From NCBI RefSeq assembly GCF_028583425.1, contig NC_072795.1, forward strand, positions 9,199,001-9,263,000: a DNA stretch of 64,000 bases, read 5' to 3'. The number at the start of each line of letters is the position of its first letter. Within the stretch, counting starts at the first letter, position 1. Below are positions 10,291-21,276 of the stretch, in pieces. A model generated the notes under the pieces. It had not been told where the DNA came from. It was given only the letters and a program-made list of their open reading frames with translations, and ran no database searches. Position numbers and translations under genes: made by a program. The stretch comes from Eublepharis macularius. Taxonomy: Eukaryota; Chordata; Lepidosauria; Squamata; Eublepharidae.

Positions 10291-10942
10291 CCACATATGC
10301 TTCCTCTCCCTCTTAGGAGCAGGCTTACCTTTGCTCCAGGGGAACTGTTCTGCATCTTGAGATCAAGAGGCAGGGCCACCATGCACAGAGAGGGGCTGGA
10401 ATGTCATTCCTGAGCGTTCTGGCAGGAAAAAAAACCCTGATGCACGCTATCCTTTCCATTTGGGGAAGAAAGCAGACCGAGCACCGAAAAGAATTAAGCA
10501 GCCTTTGACCCACTTCCCTACTTCACCGTTGTTGAAAACAGGAGCTTTTCTCTGAATCCTTTTTTCATAAAATAACTACATGTCAAGAATTTGTTCATGT
10601 GTCTTTCACATATTATTTAGCATGCCCACATGACCCACCTTTCACTCAACAAGGGCACAATTAATGTGCTAGCCTTTTGGTGAAATAGTAAGCCATTATG
10701 CCTAAGTGAGGACCAAAAAGAGCTGTTCAGTGGCAGAACATCAGCTTTACATGCAGAAGGTCCCAAATTTAATCCTTGAGGCCCCCAAGAAAAAGGATCA
10801 GGTAATATGTGGCTTTAAAGACTTCTATGTGATAGCCCTTGCCAGTCAGAGTAGATAATGCTGACCTTAATAGATCAATATAAGCCAATATGTAATTCAG
10901 CTTCCTCGTGATAGTGAGATTTCTTCCTCTTCTTCTTCTAAG
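10291..10942. other. Gene A intron 4, right part
   Basis: No repeat family or gene recognised. A (TTC)n-rich pyrimidine tract at about 10920-10940 leads into the exon 5 acceptor. Confidence 0.4.
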
Positions 10943-11119
10943 TTTTATGAAATTTTTCCATGGCTTGTGAAACATCTCCCGGGTCCTCACAAGAAAGCAT
11001 TATCATGCTTAGAGGTTGTGCTTTCCTTTGCAAAGAAGGAGATAGAAGAGCATAAGGAGTATCACGCCATGCATGAGCCACAGGATTTCATTGATTTCTA
11101 CCTTCTTCAGATGGAGAAA
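10943..11119 (+). CDS. CYP2 gene A exon 5
   Basis: 177 bp, standard length, with a TTCTAAG acceptor and GTAAGT donor. Encodes [17 protein letters not shown] and the [15 protein letters not shown] end, typical of CYP2 (PGPH and DFID motifs). Phase 0 at both ends. Confidence 0.9.
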
Positions 11120-11189
11120 GTAAGTGTGCATTTTGTATGCAAAATTAGATAACTTCAAGAAAAACCAAAGGTTGCAGCTTGTGGTCTTT

Positions 11190-12310
11190 ATTCACATTAT
11201 TTATAGTCCACCTTTCTCACTGAGACTTAAGACGGATTACACAGTGTTAGTCAGTACTGTCACTTACAGGGACATTTCGATAAACAATGTAGCAAGGTCT
11301 ACAAATGCAAATTTGCAAAGATTTAAAACCAGCAGAAATCCAATACAGAGTTGATGAAATGCTGAAACAGAGTATAAACAATTCTAAGACTATACAGTAA
11401 ACTACATAGAACTACCCAGTAGGATCATACCCAAAGCAACATAGAGCACACAGTAACACATAGTAGTAAAAGTCTATGGTCCCTATCCCTCTACTGACAC
11501 ATCCCTCTGAGAGCACTTTCTTACAGTGCAGCAATCCTATCTAAGTAAAAAAGCCATCTTTGCTTTATATTATTTGTGCAAAGCCAGGAGAGCGGGAGCT
11601 TCCCCAGCCTCTTCAGGTAGGCTCTTCTAGAAGGTGGAGCCACCACAGAGAATGCATATGTACAGACTGCTGTTGATTTTGCCCATGTGCAAGGTGGCAT
11701 CTACAGAAGGGCATATGTGAATGAGCAAAGATGCTGTGTTAGAAGATGAGGAGAGGGGTGGTCTTGTAGATATGCTGGACCATGTCCTGGAAGAGTTTTG
11801 TACATGATAGCCAATACTTTGAATCGAGCCTGGTAACCAGGGGTCATTTTGTAGAAAAAGAGCTGGAGGAACTCATTAACGTAACTAATTAGCATAACTC
11901 ATTAGCATATGCCACACCTCCTGACATCACCTATTCTGGCTGTTTTGGACCCAATCCTGGCCATTCAGGGCCGAAATTGGGCCCAAAGTGGCAAAAAGGG
12001 GCTGAAAATGGCTGAAAGGGGGCCCAAAATGGTCAGGATCAGGCCGCTGCTGAGAGGGAGAGTGATGCACCACCCATCAGAGGCCCAATCCAGGCTGAAA
12101 TGGGCCCAAAATAGCTGAGAGTCTGGTGGGTGGGGCCACCTGTCATGTGACCTCTTTGGGGAACTACCGGAACTGTGTTCGTGCGCATTCCCCCTCAAAA
12201 TGAGCCCTGCTGGTAACTGATAGGTAACTTGTGGAGTGACTGCAGAATGGGAGTGGACCTGACATGTAACTCTTTTCCGTAGGGATAAGACTGCATGTTG
12301 CTGATGGGGA
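11190..12310 (-). mobile_element. LINE 3' part, split by a hAT element
   Basis: On the minus strand a LINE ORF end (QARFKVLAIMYKTLPGHGPA, about 11835-11700) is followed by a long 3' UTR to 11190 ending GGTGGACTATAAATAATGTG. The ORF continues on the other side of the hAT insert, from 12210 to about 12300. Contains stops; inactive. CR1/L2-like. Confidence 0.6.
11838..12209. mobile_element. hAT-type nonautonomous DNA transposon
   Basis: 372 bp with terminal inverted repeats CAGGGGTCATTTTG and CAAAATGAGCCCTG, flanked by an exact 8-bp target-site duplication CTGGTAAC (11830-11837 and 12210-12217). CAGGG ends and 8-bp duplications are hAT hallmarks. No transposase. The interior shares motifs with the array at 9120-10290. 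Confidence 0.85.
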
Positions 12311-13090
12311 AACATCCTGATAAAGAGTTTCTTGCATAGAACAGAAATACGAGTGTGTGGAGAATTCAAATCAGCTAACTATAATTCATAGCCATTGAGT
12401 TTTACGTAACAATATGTGGAAATCATACTTTGAATATACTTAGGCAATATTTCATCTTCCTCATTCACACCTGAAGGTTGATTTAAAATGTCTTGAACAT
12501 TTATTGCACTTATTACACAGAAGTACTTTTGACTAATTTTTAGTTCACTTGTATCATCTTGGTCCACAACTGAATCCAATCAACAAACCCACAATTCTCT
12601 ACGTAAGGGTACACTTTCATATCCACAGTAACTATCTTGCTGAATAACTCCAGGAAATGCTAACTGAGCTTTGGAGAAGGGTAGTTTTATAAGCTTGGTC
12701 CCATTACTCAGGATTGGCTACAATTCCCCCTCCAGAATATGCAAGGGCTAAGACTAAACCTTGAGTTTTTGGGGGGAGCTCTATTCAGGAAGAGAATGAT
12801 TAGTCCCTCCTCTCTGTACAGAAGAATTCTCCATTAAAGACGTGGCCTGAATTAAATGCCAAAGAGGAGGCCTTGAAGGTTTAGGAAGGACGGGGAGGCC
12901 ATAAGACCAAGCAAAACAAGGAAAATAAGAATGGGCATGTTACCTTTAAACCCGTAAATGGGCTGGAGAAGAAGAAATGAATTGAAATTTGACAAAGAGA
13001 AATTTGAAGTGTTGTGGGTAGCTAATGTAGCTAATCAGAACTTGAAGAATCTTTCCATTCTGGATAAATTTGTAGTTCCCCAAAAAGAGC
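12311..13090. other. Gene A intron 5, no feature recognised
   Basis: AT-rich to mixed intronic sequence. The frames at 12379-12579 and 12946-13344 show no domain. Confidence 0.4.
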
Positions 13091-13530
13091 ATAGAATCAT
13101 AGAAACATAGACCTGGAAGAGACCCCCAAGGGTAATCTATTCCCCCCCCTGCACAATATAGGAGATTTACAGCTATCTCCCCCCTCACCTCTCCCAGAGA
13201 CTCCTGCTCTATGCCCAGAGGAAGGCAAAAAGCCTCTAGGATCGCTGGCCAATCTGGCCTGGAGGAAAATTCCTTCCTGATCACAAAGTGGCAATCAGCA
13301 TTACCCTGGACATGTAAGAAGGAGCCAAAAGACCCAAACACCAACTCCCTTCACGCTCTCCCTCTCGCAAGCTGCATACATTCATATTAAGTTATAGAAT
13401 CCTCATTGCTGTCAGGTGGCCATCTAGACTCTTCTTAAATACCTCCAAGGAAAGACAAGCCCCTCCTCAAGACCTCCCAAGGAAGCCTGTTCTACTGAGG
13501 AAGTGCTCTACCAGGAAGTTCTGTCAACAT
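13091..13530 (-). mobile_element. CR1 LINE 3' end
   Basis: The left edge CATAGAATCATAGAAACATAG is the complement of the CR1 3' microsatellite tail, followed by ACCTGGAAGAGACCCCCAAG, the common CR1 3' UTR. Truncated; noncoding. Confidence 0.65.
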
Positions 13531-13789
13531 GTTCGTAGCTTGGGAGTTAGATCTATGCTTCAATCCTGGGAGATGAGGGGGGTGGATTTAACGAAATATC
13601 ATTCCTTGATGCCACATCATCATTTCAGGCTTCATAACCAGAATTGATATCACCATGTCAAGGGACACTCTAGGATTTCCCTGAAGTTCTATTGCATGGT
13701 AGGGGGAACGAGGCAGAGGGCAGGAGATTAGGCAACCCAGCTGCCTTAATGTTTAGAATTGGAGGCTGAGGTACATTGGGCCACAGATC

Positions 13790-14050
13790 ATGAGGTGGTT
13801 GCTTGCATTGTCATTATGTTGGTGTCCGGATCTTCCTTTTCTGAACAGTCATCACAGAGATTACTTATACTACTTGTTAAAAACTGCCTGATGGAATCTA
13901 TGTTGTACTCTATTGCTGCTGTTTTTCTCTGCGTTTTCATTGGATTGCTTTGATAATGGTTTCTAATCTATTTTTTATGTTTTAAATTGTAAGCCACTTC
14001 AGGCACTTGTGTGGGGGAAAAGTAAAAAAAAATAATGAAATAAATAAATG
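13790..14050 (+). mobile_element. LINE 3' UTR with A-rich tail
   Basis: TTAAATTGTAAGCCACTTCAGGCAC followed by GGGGGAAAAGTAAAAAAA and AAATAAATAAATG has the shape of a CR1/L2-type LINE 3' end. Truncated. Confidence 0.45.
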
Positions 14051-14127
14051 ATTCTCAGCACTGGGGGAAATTTAAATGCATAGGGCATGGATGAGCTAAT
14101 TAGATTCTACCTGGACACGTGGCTGAA

Positions 14128-14322
14128 GACTAGGGTTTCCAACTTCCAGTTGGGGCCTGGAGCTCTCCCAGAATGATGACTGGACTTCAAACTGCAGAAA
14201 TCAATTCCCTTGGAGAAAATGGCTGCTTTGGAGGGTGGCATTATACCTTGCTGAAGTCCCTCCCCTCCCCAGGTTCCCATCCCCAAATTTCCTGGAATTT
14301 CTCTGCTCAGATTTGGCAACTT
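14128..14322. mobile_element. MITE of the GTTGCCAAC type
   Basis: Terminal inverted repeats AGGGTTTCCAACTTCCAG (left) and AGATTTGGCAAC (right). The interior has GGGGCCTGGAGCTCTCCCAG, GGAGAAAATGGCTGCTTTGG and GTCCCTCCCCTCCCCAGG. The same family appears at 1590-1725 and 63130-63402. Confidence 0.5.
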
Positions 14323-14931
14323 TACTGAGGATAGCTGCCACCATTTAATCTTATAGTTGTATTCAGAACAGTGTTAGTCAGTCTATGAGCATGATCTCCT
14401 TTGTTCTCAAAGGGTAATGATAGTATATATAAAGTTACAGAGAAAGGTAAGCTAGGATTACTTCCACATTTTCTTTTGATAAACATTCTTTTTGGACTTA
14501 GTGTTCCAAATCACTTTATGAAGACACAGAACCCAAAAACAGACTTTGGCTTTCCATTGGTCATTCTACTAGAATGTTACATTTAACTACAAATGCAATT
14601 TTTTCATATATAACAGAAATATTGGCCATTTCCACACATCTTACCTGCCTGTGGAGCATCGCACGAAAGACCCGGAAAACAGTGTCTTCTCACATGAAAT
14701 CGCATGATTTCGTGCAAGAAGAGTCTTTTGCAGGTAAGATGTGTGGAAACAGCCATTATTTCGTAGTGCTGATGTAGGTGGCTTAGTCTACTGCAGCCAA
14801 AATCCTGAGTTCTTTAGCAGTTTAAATTTCTGTAACTTCAGACGAGGTGGCAATAATACCAAAATAATACTCCAAATGGTTGTTGTGGGTTTTCCGGGCT
14901 GTATTGCCGTGGTCTTGGCATTGTAGTTCCT

Positions 14932-14966
14932 GATGTTTCACCAGCAGCTGTGGCTGGCATCTTCAG
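14932..14966 (-). ncRNA. Hammerhead-ribozyme-like core, left arm (mutated)
   Basis: Inverted partner of 15494-15528. The core CTGAAGA and GAAA remain, but two C-to-T type changes give GGTGAAACATC in place of GGCGAAACGTC. They weaken the base of stem II and break the ACGU of helix III. Probably inactive. Confidence 0.45.
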
Positions 14967-15493
14967 AGGTGTAGCACCAAAAGACGGAGATCTCTCAGTG
15001 TCACAGTGTGGAAAAGGTCTTGGCAGGTCATTTGTATCTACTCAGGAGGGGTGGGGTTGAGCTGAGTCCTCCTGTAAGAGTTTCCCAGGGTGTGGAATGC
15101 TAATGGCGGGAGGCTTCACTGTATCCTGAGGAGGTTCTTTTGCATATGGATTGGTGCTTGATGTGCTAATCTTCTCTGCAGGGCTATTGTCGGGTGTAGG
15201 GTGTTTTGTTAGCCTGGCGTTTTTCAGAACTGTCTCAAAACGCCAGGCTAACAAAACACTCCACACCCGACAATAGCCCTGCGGAGAAGATTAGCACATC
15301 AAGCACCAATCCATATGCAAAAGAACCTCCTCAGGATACAGTGAAGCCTCCCGCCACTAGCATTCCACACCCTGGGAAACTCTTACAGGAGGACTCAGCT
15401 CAACCCCACCCCTCCTGAGTAGATACAAATGACCTGCCAACACCTTTTCCACACTGTGACACTGAGAGATCTCCGTCTTTTGGTGCTACACCT

Positions 15494-15528
15494 CTGAAGA
15501 TGCCAGCCACAGCTGCTGGCGAAACGTC
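15494..15528 (+). ncRNA. Hammerhead-ribozyme-like core, right arm
   Basis: CTGAAGA (15494-15500), stem II GCCAGC/GCTGGC with loop CACAGCT, then GAAA (15521-15524) and ACGTC with C as the expected cleavage base. Stem I can start as CCT (before the core) with AGG (after the cleavage base), and after an internal loop UGGU/GCCA pairs. Helix III would be only the self-complementary ACGU, as in minimal type I motifs of Penelope elements. Activity is inferred, not shown. Confidence 0.55.
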
Positions 15529-15673
15529 AGGAACTACAATGCCAAGACCACGGCAATACAGCCCGGAAAACCCACAACAACCATTGTTCTCCGGCCGTGA
15601 AAGCCTTCGACAATACTCCAAATGTTTTGAGTTCATTTGAGACTATTTCACTTTTCATACTTGTGAATATCAG

Positions 15674-15815
15674 AGCAAGAATGACCCCAATTCTACATAC
15701 AGTGAAGAGAATCTGGCTCAGAGCATTTTTGACCTCTTCATTGCCGGATCTGACACGTCTGCCTCAACTCTGCAATGGGCTCTTCTCCTCATGGTGAATC
15801 ATCAGGATATCCAAG
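15674..15815 (+). CDS. CYP2 gene A exon 6
   Basis: 142 bp, standard length, acceptor AATATCAG and donor GTAAG. Encodes NDPNSTYSEENLAQSIFDLF, then IAGSDTSASTLQWALL. AGSDTS is the I-helix oxygen-activation motif (A/G-G-x-D/E-T-T/S). The exon begins about 50 bp after the end of a palindromic Penelope insertion. Confidence 0.9.
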
Positions 15816-17265
15816 GTAAGAAAGTCTTGTGCAATGTGAGCAAAGGCCAGACAGCAAAAAACACTGGTTAGAGTGTAGGACTAGGATCCTTTAACATTTA
15901 ACCCTTTGTCCCATGCCCTTTTCTTGACAAAAAACTAGTAGAAAATGCTATAGAAAAATGTTGCCAATTTTTTCCTCTGTCAAGAATATATTAGCAACTA
16001 AGGGGTGAGCTGTGATCACAGAAACAGCAAGGAAAACAGTTACACATCCACTCACACAAATCATTACTTAAGGCCTTTATGTACCAGCTTAGGATCATCT
16101 TAAGTTTCAGAAAAAATTTGGAAGCTCCTTTTCATGGGTCTCACATATCACATATATTTGGTCCTCAGTTCTGCTCTTGGGTGTGTATATCCTGTCTTCA
16201 GGAAGAAGAATCATGGCATTCATGTGAGCTTCCGAATGAAATGAACTGAACTGAACTGAAAGTACTGAAGAGAATGACCAGGTACCAGGAAAGACAAAAT
16301 GAAGAAGGGATAATACGGCTCTCTTTCTGTGGAGTGGCTTACTGTATATGGCCAGGAAGACCAGCGTACGCTACCTGAGACCATGGCCATGGGAAGAGGA
16401 CCACTTTCTCATCTGATACACTGGCTACCTATCAGTTACCAGGCTCCTATGGGAAAACTGACTTCTGACTTAGGTTTTACATTTGGCTTGAGGGTATGTC
16501 ACAACAATGATCAAGAAGTCATTTGACAAAGTATTGAAGCTTCTAAGCAAGTTTAGAAGGAATGCCCAAACTTGGAATGTGATGAAAATAGATATCTTGG
16601 AATTGTCAATGTATTCTGGCTGTCACAGTAACACAGGCATACAAGACTATCATCAAATATTTGAATCTCCATATTAATCCTGGTCTTACTACATTGTTTA
16701 TTGGCAGTCTTTGCTCTCTGATTGAATTGAGAAAAGCAGGCTATAAATGTAGAACAAGAACAAGAGCAAGAAGAAGAAGAAGAAGAAGAAGAAGAAATAG
16801 TTCAACCATTCACTCAGGAAGAGGAAATGGGGGTAAAGTGGTAAAGAAAGAGGACCCCAAAAAAATCATGGAGAACAATTCTACGCAGGTTTACTAAGAA
16901 TCTTACACAGATCTGTTCAATGAAACATAAGCCCAGAAAAAAATATTTTTAGGATTGTACTGATAGTTTGTTGTCTGACTGCTGTCTAGTCAAAGACATT
17001 CAAGTCTCAAGCAATGGCTCCTGCCCTTCTGAACATCCCATAATCCAAAAGGAAATGTTCAAAGCTACTCCAACTGGGAAAGTCTAGAATAAGCAAAAAA
17101 AAAAACATATCCCAGGGAAGGGGGCGGAGAAACATGGAGGCAGTTTTGGGGGGTATCTTTAATGAAAGAAACTGGAATTTCATATCAAATAAATGGTTCA
17201 CAAAGATTGTTTAGTTTCCTGAGTTGCAAGTAGTGCCTAGTGTAAGTTTCTTTCATTTTCCTCAG
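15816..17265. other. Gene A intron 6
   Basis: Mostly unassigned. A LINE-like fragment at about 16400-16450 reads HWLPISYQAP on the + strand, and a (GAA)n run lies at 16767-16795. No gene. Confidence 0.4.
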
Positions 17266-17453
17266 AGAATGTCCATAAGGAGCTGGAAAATGTCTTGGGC
17301 TCGTGTCAATCATTCAGCTATCAAGATCTAAAGAGACTGCCCTACACCAACGCTGTAATTCATGAGATCCAGAGACTACAATATGTCTTATTTTTTGGGG
17401 TTCCCAGAGAATGTGTGAAGGATGTAAACATACTTGGTCTGCCCATTCCCAAG
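17266..17453 (+). CDS. CYP2 gene A exon 7
   Basis: 188 bp, standard length, acceptor TTTTCCTCAG and donor GTATCG. Encodes ENVHKELENVLGSCQSFSYQ, then LKRLPYTNAVIHEIQRLQYV. EIQR is the K-helix ExxR motif; VPREC follows. Ends with LGLPIPK in phase with exon 8. Confidence 0.9.
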
Positions 17454-18100
17454 GTATCGAAAACTGTCATAGCTGTACTCATGGAACCTAAAAGCAGTAT
17501 CTATTAGATGTAGCATTTTAAAGATATATCTTTATAGGAGCTTCCTATATCGAACTTCTTGAAGGACAAGAGATTTGCCCACCTTCCCCTAAAATGATAC
17601 CGTTTGACTCTGGACCTTTGACATTTGACCTTCCCCTAAAATGATACCCTTTGACATTGGATTTATTATGCAACCCCCACCCCAAGTAGCTTGCCCCATC
17701 GGTGCTCCTTGTCTGTGTTGCACAGTGCTGCTTTCAGTAGTCATATGACTTCCAGCATCCAAGAACATCCATCTGTTTAACATATTGTTCTCAAACACCT
17801 ATCTCATTCCATTTCTGTTTTAATAATAAATTGGAGCAACCCTCGAAATAGTACTCATACGGAGACCTTCTGTTTTAAGAAATGAAAACAGTTTATATGC
17901 CAGATTCCAGAAGAAAGATGTGAAATGAACCAAGGAATGATGTGTTTTCAGTTTACCATATCGGAGATCAACTTAGCTTCCAAGAGTGCATTAAACTGAC
18001 TCTCTCATAATTTTTCTGCACAAATATGCACATACGGATCAATTTTATCTGTTTGTTGATTCATACATATTTGTATGTGTGCCCTCAGAATTTTCAGACA
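17454..18100. other. Gene A intron 7, left part
   Basis: No repeat recognised except a short direct duplication of a CCTTCCCCTAAAATGATACC-like sequence (about 17583-17602 and 17631-17650). Confidence 0.4.
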
Positions 18101-18123
18101 ATTTACACCAATACCTGTAAGGG

Positions 18124-18460
18124 GCTTTGAAGGCAAGTGAGGAACAGAGGTGCTTTGCTATTGCCTTCCTCTGCAGAGTCTTCCTTGTTGGTCTCCCACC
18201 CAAGTAAACACCATGCTCAGCTTCAGGGATCTGATGAGATAGAGGTACATCATTCCATTCCACTCCTCATGTTCGTATTTACAGGCATACATGCTCAGCC
18301 TTTTCTGAAAAAGAGTCTTAAGGATGAAAAGTGTTTGTGTGTGTGTAAAGTGCCATCAAGTCACAACTGACTTATGGAGCCCCAGCAAGGCATCTTTCAA
18401 GGCAAGTTGCCATAGCCTTCCTCTGCAGAGCCTTCCTCGGTGGTCACTGAAAGAGGATTT
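18124..18460 (-). repeat. 5S-derived SINE copies (two, minus strand)
   Basis: 18124-18250 reads on the minus strand as a degenerate 5S-derived SINE: ATCAGATCCCTGAAGCTGAG and TGGGTGGGAGACC. 18340-18460 is a second tail-containing piece: AAGTGCCATCAAGTCACAAC and TTGCCATAGCCTTCCTCTGC. Both are noncoding. Confidence 0.55.
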
Positions 18461-19084
18461 ATTTTAGAGTACTCTGCATGCCAATTCAACCCCCCCTTTC
18501 AGCCAATAACCTCACACAGAATTAAGATGCCAAATCAGTGATCTATAAAGAAAAATGGGTTCATTATTGTTTATAAATAACCCAGATGCATAGTTCCTCT
18601 CTCTCTCTGGATTATATGTATAAAGACCAGTTACATCAGGGGATTTTATATACTCTTAGTGCTAGTTGTTTACAGAATAATTGCTATTTGTTTACAGAAT
18701 AAAAAATCAAAAAAAGGTTAATACAAACATTTCTTCAGAATTACATTTTCCAGGATGCATGGCACTCAACATGCCTGATTGACAGGACAGTCAGATCTCA
18801 CTGTAATGTAAACACCACAGTGCTGAAGCCATACTTTTGTTATGGGTTCTAGGCCTCTCTGGGAAACTGTTCTTCCAAGGTCAAAACTTAATTGTGAAGT
18901 ACAAACAAGAGACAATGTTTACAATTAGAACATTACAATTTTCTCACCTCACTGTAAGATTGAGCTGACCTGTAGTTCCATCTCTACAGTTAAGGAGAAA
19001 GAATCTGCCCACCGAGAAAAATTTGTCTCTTGTGTACGTGTCTTTTGCTTGAATGTGCTCATGCAGAGATTCTAGAAGAGAGCT
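18461..19084. other. Gene A intron 7, middle
   Basis: No repeat family or coding signal recognised. Confidence 0.4.
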
Positions 19085-19165
19085 CCTAAAAATCCCTTAC
19101 CAGTCTCCCATCCAATTACTGACCCTGCTGAGGTCTGACCAGATCAGGCCATATCATGCTTCCTC
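19085..19165 (-). repeat. 5S-derived SINE fragment
   Basis: CCAGTCTCCCATCCAATTAC and GAGGTCTGACCAGATCAGGC are the complement of the 5S-derived promoter region. It lies about 100 bp upstream of exon 8. Confidence 0.6.
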
Positions 19166-19270
19166 CCCTACAATGCATATATGAGAAAGAGCAGAGATCA
19201 GCACTGGGGTAGTGATGCAATACACTGTTCCGAATGCCTGCCGCATCAATCATTTTTTTTTCCCTTTCAG

Positions 19271-19412
19271 GGGACCTTTGTTATTCCCGATCTTTGTTCT
19301 GTTCTTCTTGATCCCAAGCAATGGGAGACCCCTGAAGAGTTCAACCCAAATCATTTTTTGGACAAGGATGGAAATTTTGTGGAAGGAGAAGCATTTCTGC
19401 CTTTTGGTGCAG
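19271..19412 (+). CDS. CYP2 gene A exon 8
   Basis: 142 bp, standard length, acceptor CCCTTTCAG and donor GTAGG. Encodes GTFVIPDLCSVLLDPKQWE, TPEEFNPNHFLDKDGNFVEG and EAFLPFGA, which is the start of the haem-binding loop that is completed in exon 9. Confidence 0.9.
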
Positions 19413-20017
19413 GTAGGTGGAGAATTCTAACGTTGCTCATGGTTGATTGCTTTTTCAACAGGGTTATCTAACGAAGAAAAACCTAAGGAATATTTGTTCT
19501 ACTTCCGATTGAAGATTAGAAATTAATTTATTAAGTGTTAAGTGCTTTACTTTTATATATTTTGGTATTTATATATTTCATCATTTAGGAAAACAGCTTG
19601 AGGGGGGAGGCAGGGGCCCTTCCTTCCCTGTGGTGGCTTTTACAGTCTGTTTGGGTTGTCCTTCATTAGCAGCCATTCCCCATAGCTGATTCGTGGTTGC
19701 AAAGAACTCAAGTTAGGTCTGGGGAACCCAGGACCCAACTCTTTAAAAACCTGCACGTCGAGTTTAACCTACACTGCTGCCTTCCCTAAGTGAGTATAGC
19801 TGTGAGGCTGGTCTCCAAAGACACCAGCAATTCCCATAGATTCACAATATCAAGGAATGAAAATACTTGTTTCATTCCCAAAAGCAAACACGGCAAGAGA
19901 ATCTTCTTCCAGCAGATTTACAGAAAAGGGGTAAGTCCTACTGCATCCTTCTTATCAATTTCTTCTTTTGTGGCTTCTTCTTCCTTCAGCCACCTTTACT
20001 ATTATTGGGGAATAACA
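19413..20017. other. Gene A intron 8, left part
   Basis: No feature recognised. A TATTATTGGGG and (AACA)n stretch at its right end leads into the SINE tail. Confidence 0.4.
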
Positions 20018-20268
20018 ACAACAACATTCAATTTATATACTGCCCTTCAGGACAACTTAATGCCTACTCAGAGCGGTTTACAAAGTATGCTATTATTATC
20101 CCCACAACAAAACACGCAGTGAGGCGGGTGGGGCTGAGAGAGCTCCGGAGAACTGTGACTAGCCCAAAGTCAGCCAGCTGGCTTCAAGTGGAGGAGTGGG
20201 GAATCAAACCTGGCTCTCTAGATTAGAGTCCCACACTCTTAACCACTACACCAAACTGGCTCTCACCA
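20018..20268 (-). repeat. tRNA-derived SINE
   Basis: Good copy on the minus strand: head AGTTTGGTGTAGTGGTTAAG (A box) and GGTTTGATTCCCC (B box) at the right, L2-like tail TTATATACTGCCCTTCAGGAC and (AAC)n at the left. Same family as 5002-5270. Confidence 0.7.
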
Positions 20269-20638
20269 AACTGAATCTGGTATAGATCTCATTGAGTTAT
20301 TGGTCTTCACAGTCAAGGAAAATGGAATGAAAATATTCCTATGCTATCCCCTTATTGTAGCTGTACCTGCATTTCTAAAGCTTTATAGTGTACAACAATG
20401 ACTTCTTGTGTGTATTATATTTAAATACTCATGCTGCTGTTGAGACTCAAAAACCTTTTAATCCAGTGATATAGCCTGGGGCCTGGATCCTACAAACAAG
20501 TTCCCTTTTTGTAAGATCAATGCTTTTCACTGAGCACTGGCACAAACAACAGGGCCAGCACAAAAGGAGGTGTGCGTGGAACTTGTTTATGCCTTTATCT
20601 TTAAACTGCACATGCTAGGAGTCAGTTACTGGTAACTC

Positions 20639-20882
20639 AGAGCGGGACCACAAGTGACGCCTGACACAGGTTGGACACTTGCCAGCTTCCCTCAAGTTTT
20701 GATGGGAAATGTAGGCAGCTTGGCGGAATGTTGGACAAGTGACAGTTGAAAAGTCCATTGGACAGCAGTCAGAGTCAAGCTGCAAGACCAGGATGCCTAC
20801 ATTTCCCATCAAAACTTGAGGGAAGCTGACTAGTGTCCAACCTGTGTCAGGCGTCACTTGTGGTCCCGCTCTCATAGCCAGC
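20639..20882. mobile_element. Foldback MITE, copy 1
   Basis: Long terminal inverted repeats: GAGCGGGACCACAAGTGACG on the left and its complement on the right. The inner block CTTCCCTCAAGTTTTGATGG is also present in both arms. TCA flanks both ends (20637-20639 and 20882-20884), a possible 3-bp duplication. Related copies lie at 23134-23359 and 51280-51481. Confidence 0.6.
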
Positions 20883-21097
20883 TTCCTCAGGGGTTCTACA
20901 GATACCACAGGATGGGAGCAGTGGGTGTGGTAAGGGTTTTTTCTGACGGACACTTAGGGTAGTCGGAAGGGATTTGGGCCAACCAATCCAAGCTCCCTCA
21001 TCAGAATTCAAACTATCTTCTGGCCAGAGTGACACATAATGAACAATAATTCAAAGACATGTTATTCACTCGCTCTCTGTCCTTCTTTCTTTTGCAG

Positions 21098-21276
21098 GTG
21101 TCCGCGCATGCGTGGGAGAGCAACTAGCAAGGATCGAGCTCTTCATTTTCTTCACCAGCCTGATGATGGCATTTACCTTCCAGCTGCCAGAAGGAGTGAA
21201 AGAACTCAGTCGGGAGCCTATCGTAGGGCTGAGAACACCTCCCCGTCCTTACAAGCTCTGCGCTGTTTCTCGCTGA
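21098..21276 (+). CDS. CYP2 gene A exon 9 with stop codon
   Basis: 179 bp, acceptor TTTTGCAG, ending at TGA 21274-21276. Encodes GVRACVGEQLARIELFIFFT, where C is the proximal haem ligand (FxxGxRxCxG across the exon 8-9 junction), and the conserved end PYKLCAVSR. No AATAAA is seen in the next about 400 bp. Confidence 0.9.

Larger units (their letters stand above)
14866..15624 (+). mobile_element. Palindromic Penelope-like insertion with 13-bp TSD
   Basis: AATACTCCAAATG is repeated exactly at 14866-14878 and 15612-15624. The insert is a near-perfect palindrome: arms 14876-15224 and 15237-15585 (349 bp each) with a 12-base spacer CAGAACTGTCTC, then a single-copy tail ending GTGAAAGCCTTCGACAA on the right. 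The sense strand is + (right arm plus tail). Each arm carries the hammerhead-like block described separately. The same terminal sequence is seen at 44902-45178. Assignment to Penelope-like elements rests on this structure and on the known hammerhead motifs in that group; no coding sequence is present. Confidence 0.7.
597..21276 (+). pseudogene. CYP2-family cytochrome P450 gene A, exons 2-9 (probable pseudogene)
   Basis: Exons read by eye: 597-760, 2467-2616, 8512-8672, 10943-11119, 15674-15815, 17266-17453, 19271-19412 and 21098-21276. All have AG acceptors and GT donors, and exons 3-9 have the standard vertebrate CYP2 lengths. Together with a missing exon 1 of about 65 codons they would give about 498 residues, normal for CYP2. 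Visible P450 marks are the I-helix AGSDTS (exon 6), the K-helix ExxR as EIQR (exon 7) and the haem loop FGAGVRACVG with its ligand cysteine (exons 8-9). CYP2 enzymes oxidise lipids or xenobiotics in the endoplasmic reticulum membrane with NADPH-P450 reductase. One extra base in exon 2 (G near 742) shifts the frame and predicts a TGA at 2594-2596 in exon 3. No other disabling change is seen, so the loss is recent or the base is an assembly error. The sequence resembles CYP2J/CYP2K-type proteins; no subfamily is assigned. Confidence 0.85.

Noticed and set aside
15042-15418. Mirror-image frames of 74 and 70 aa with the same peptide on both strands
   Set aside because: The identity is a direct result of the palindromic arms; no domain and no start context.
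20018-20268. tRNA gene
   Set aside because: A and B boxes are present, but the sequence continues into a LINE-like tail and recurs as a dispersed SINE; no cloverleaf gene is supported.
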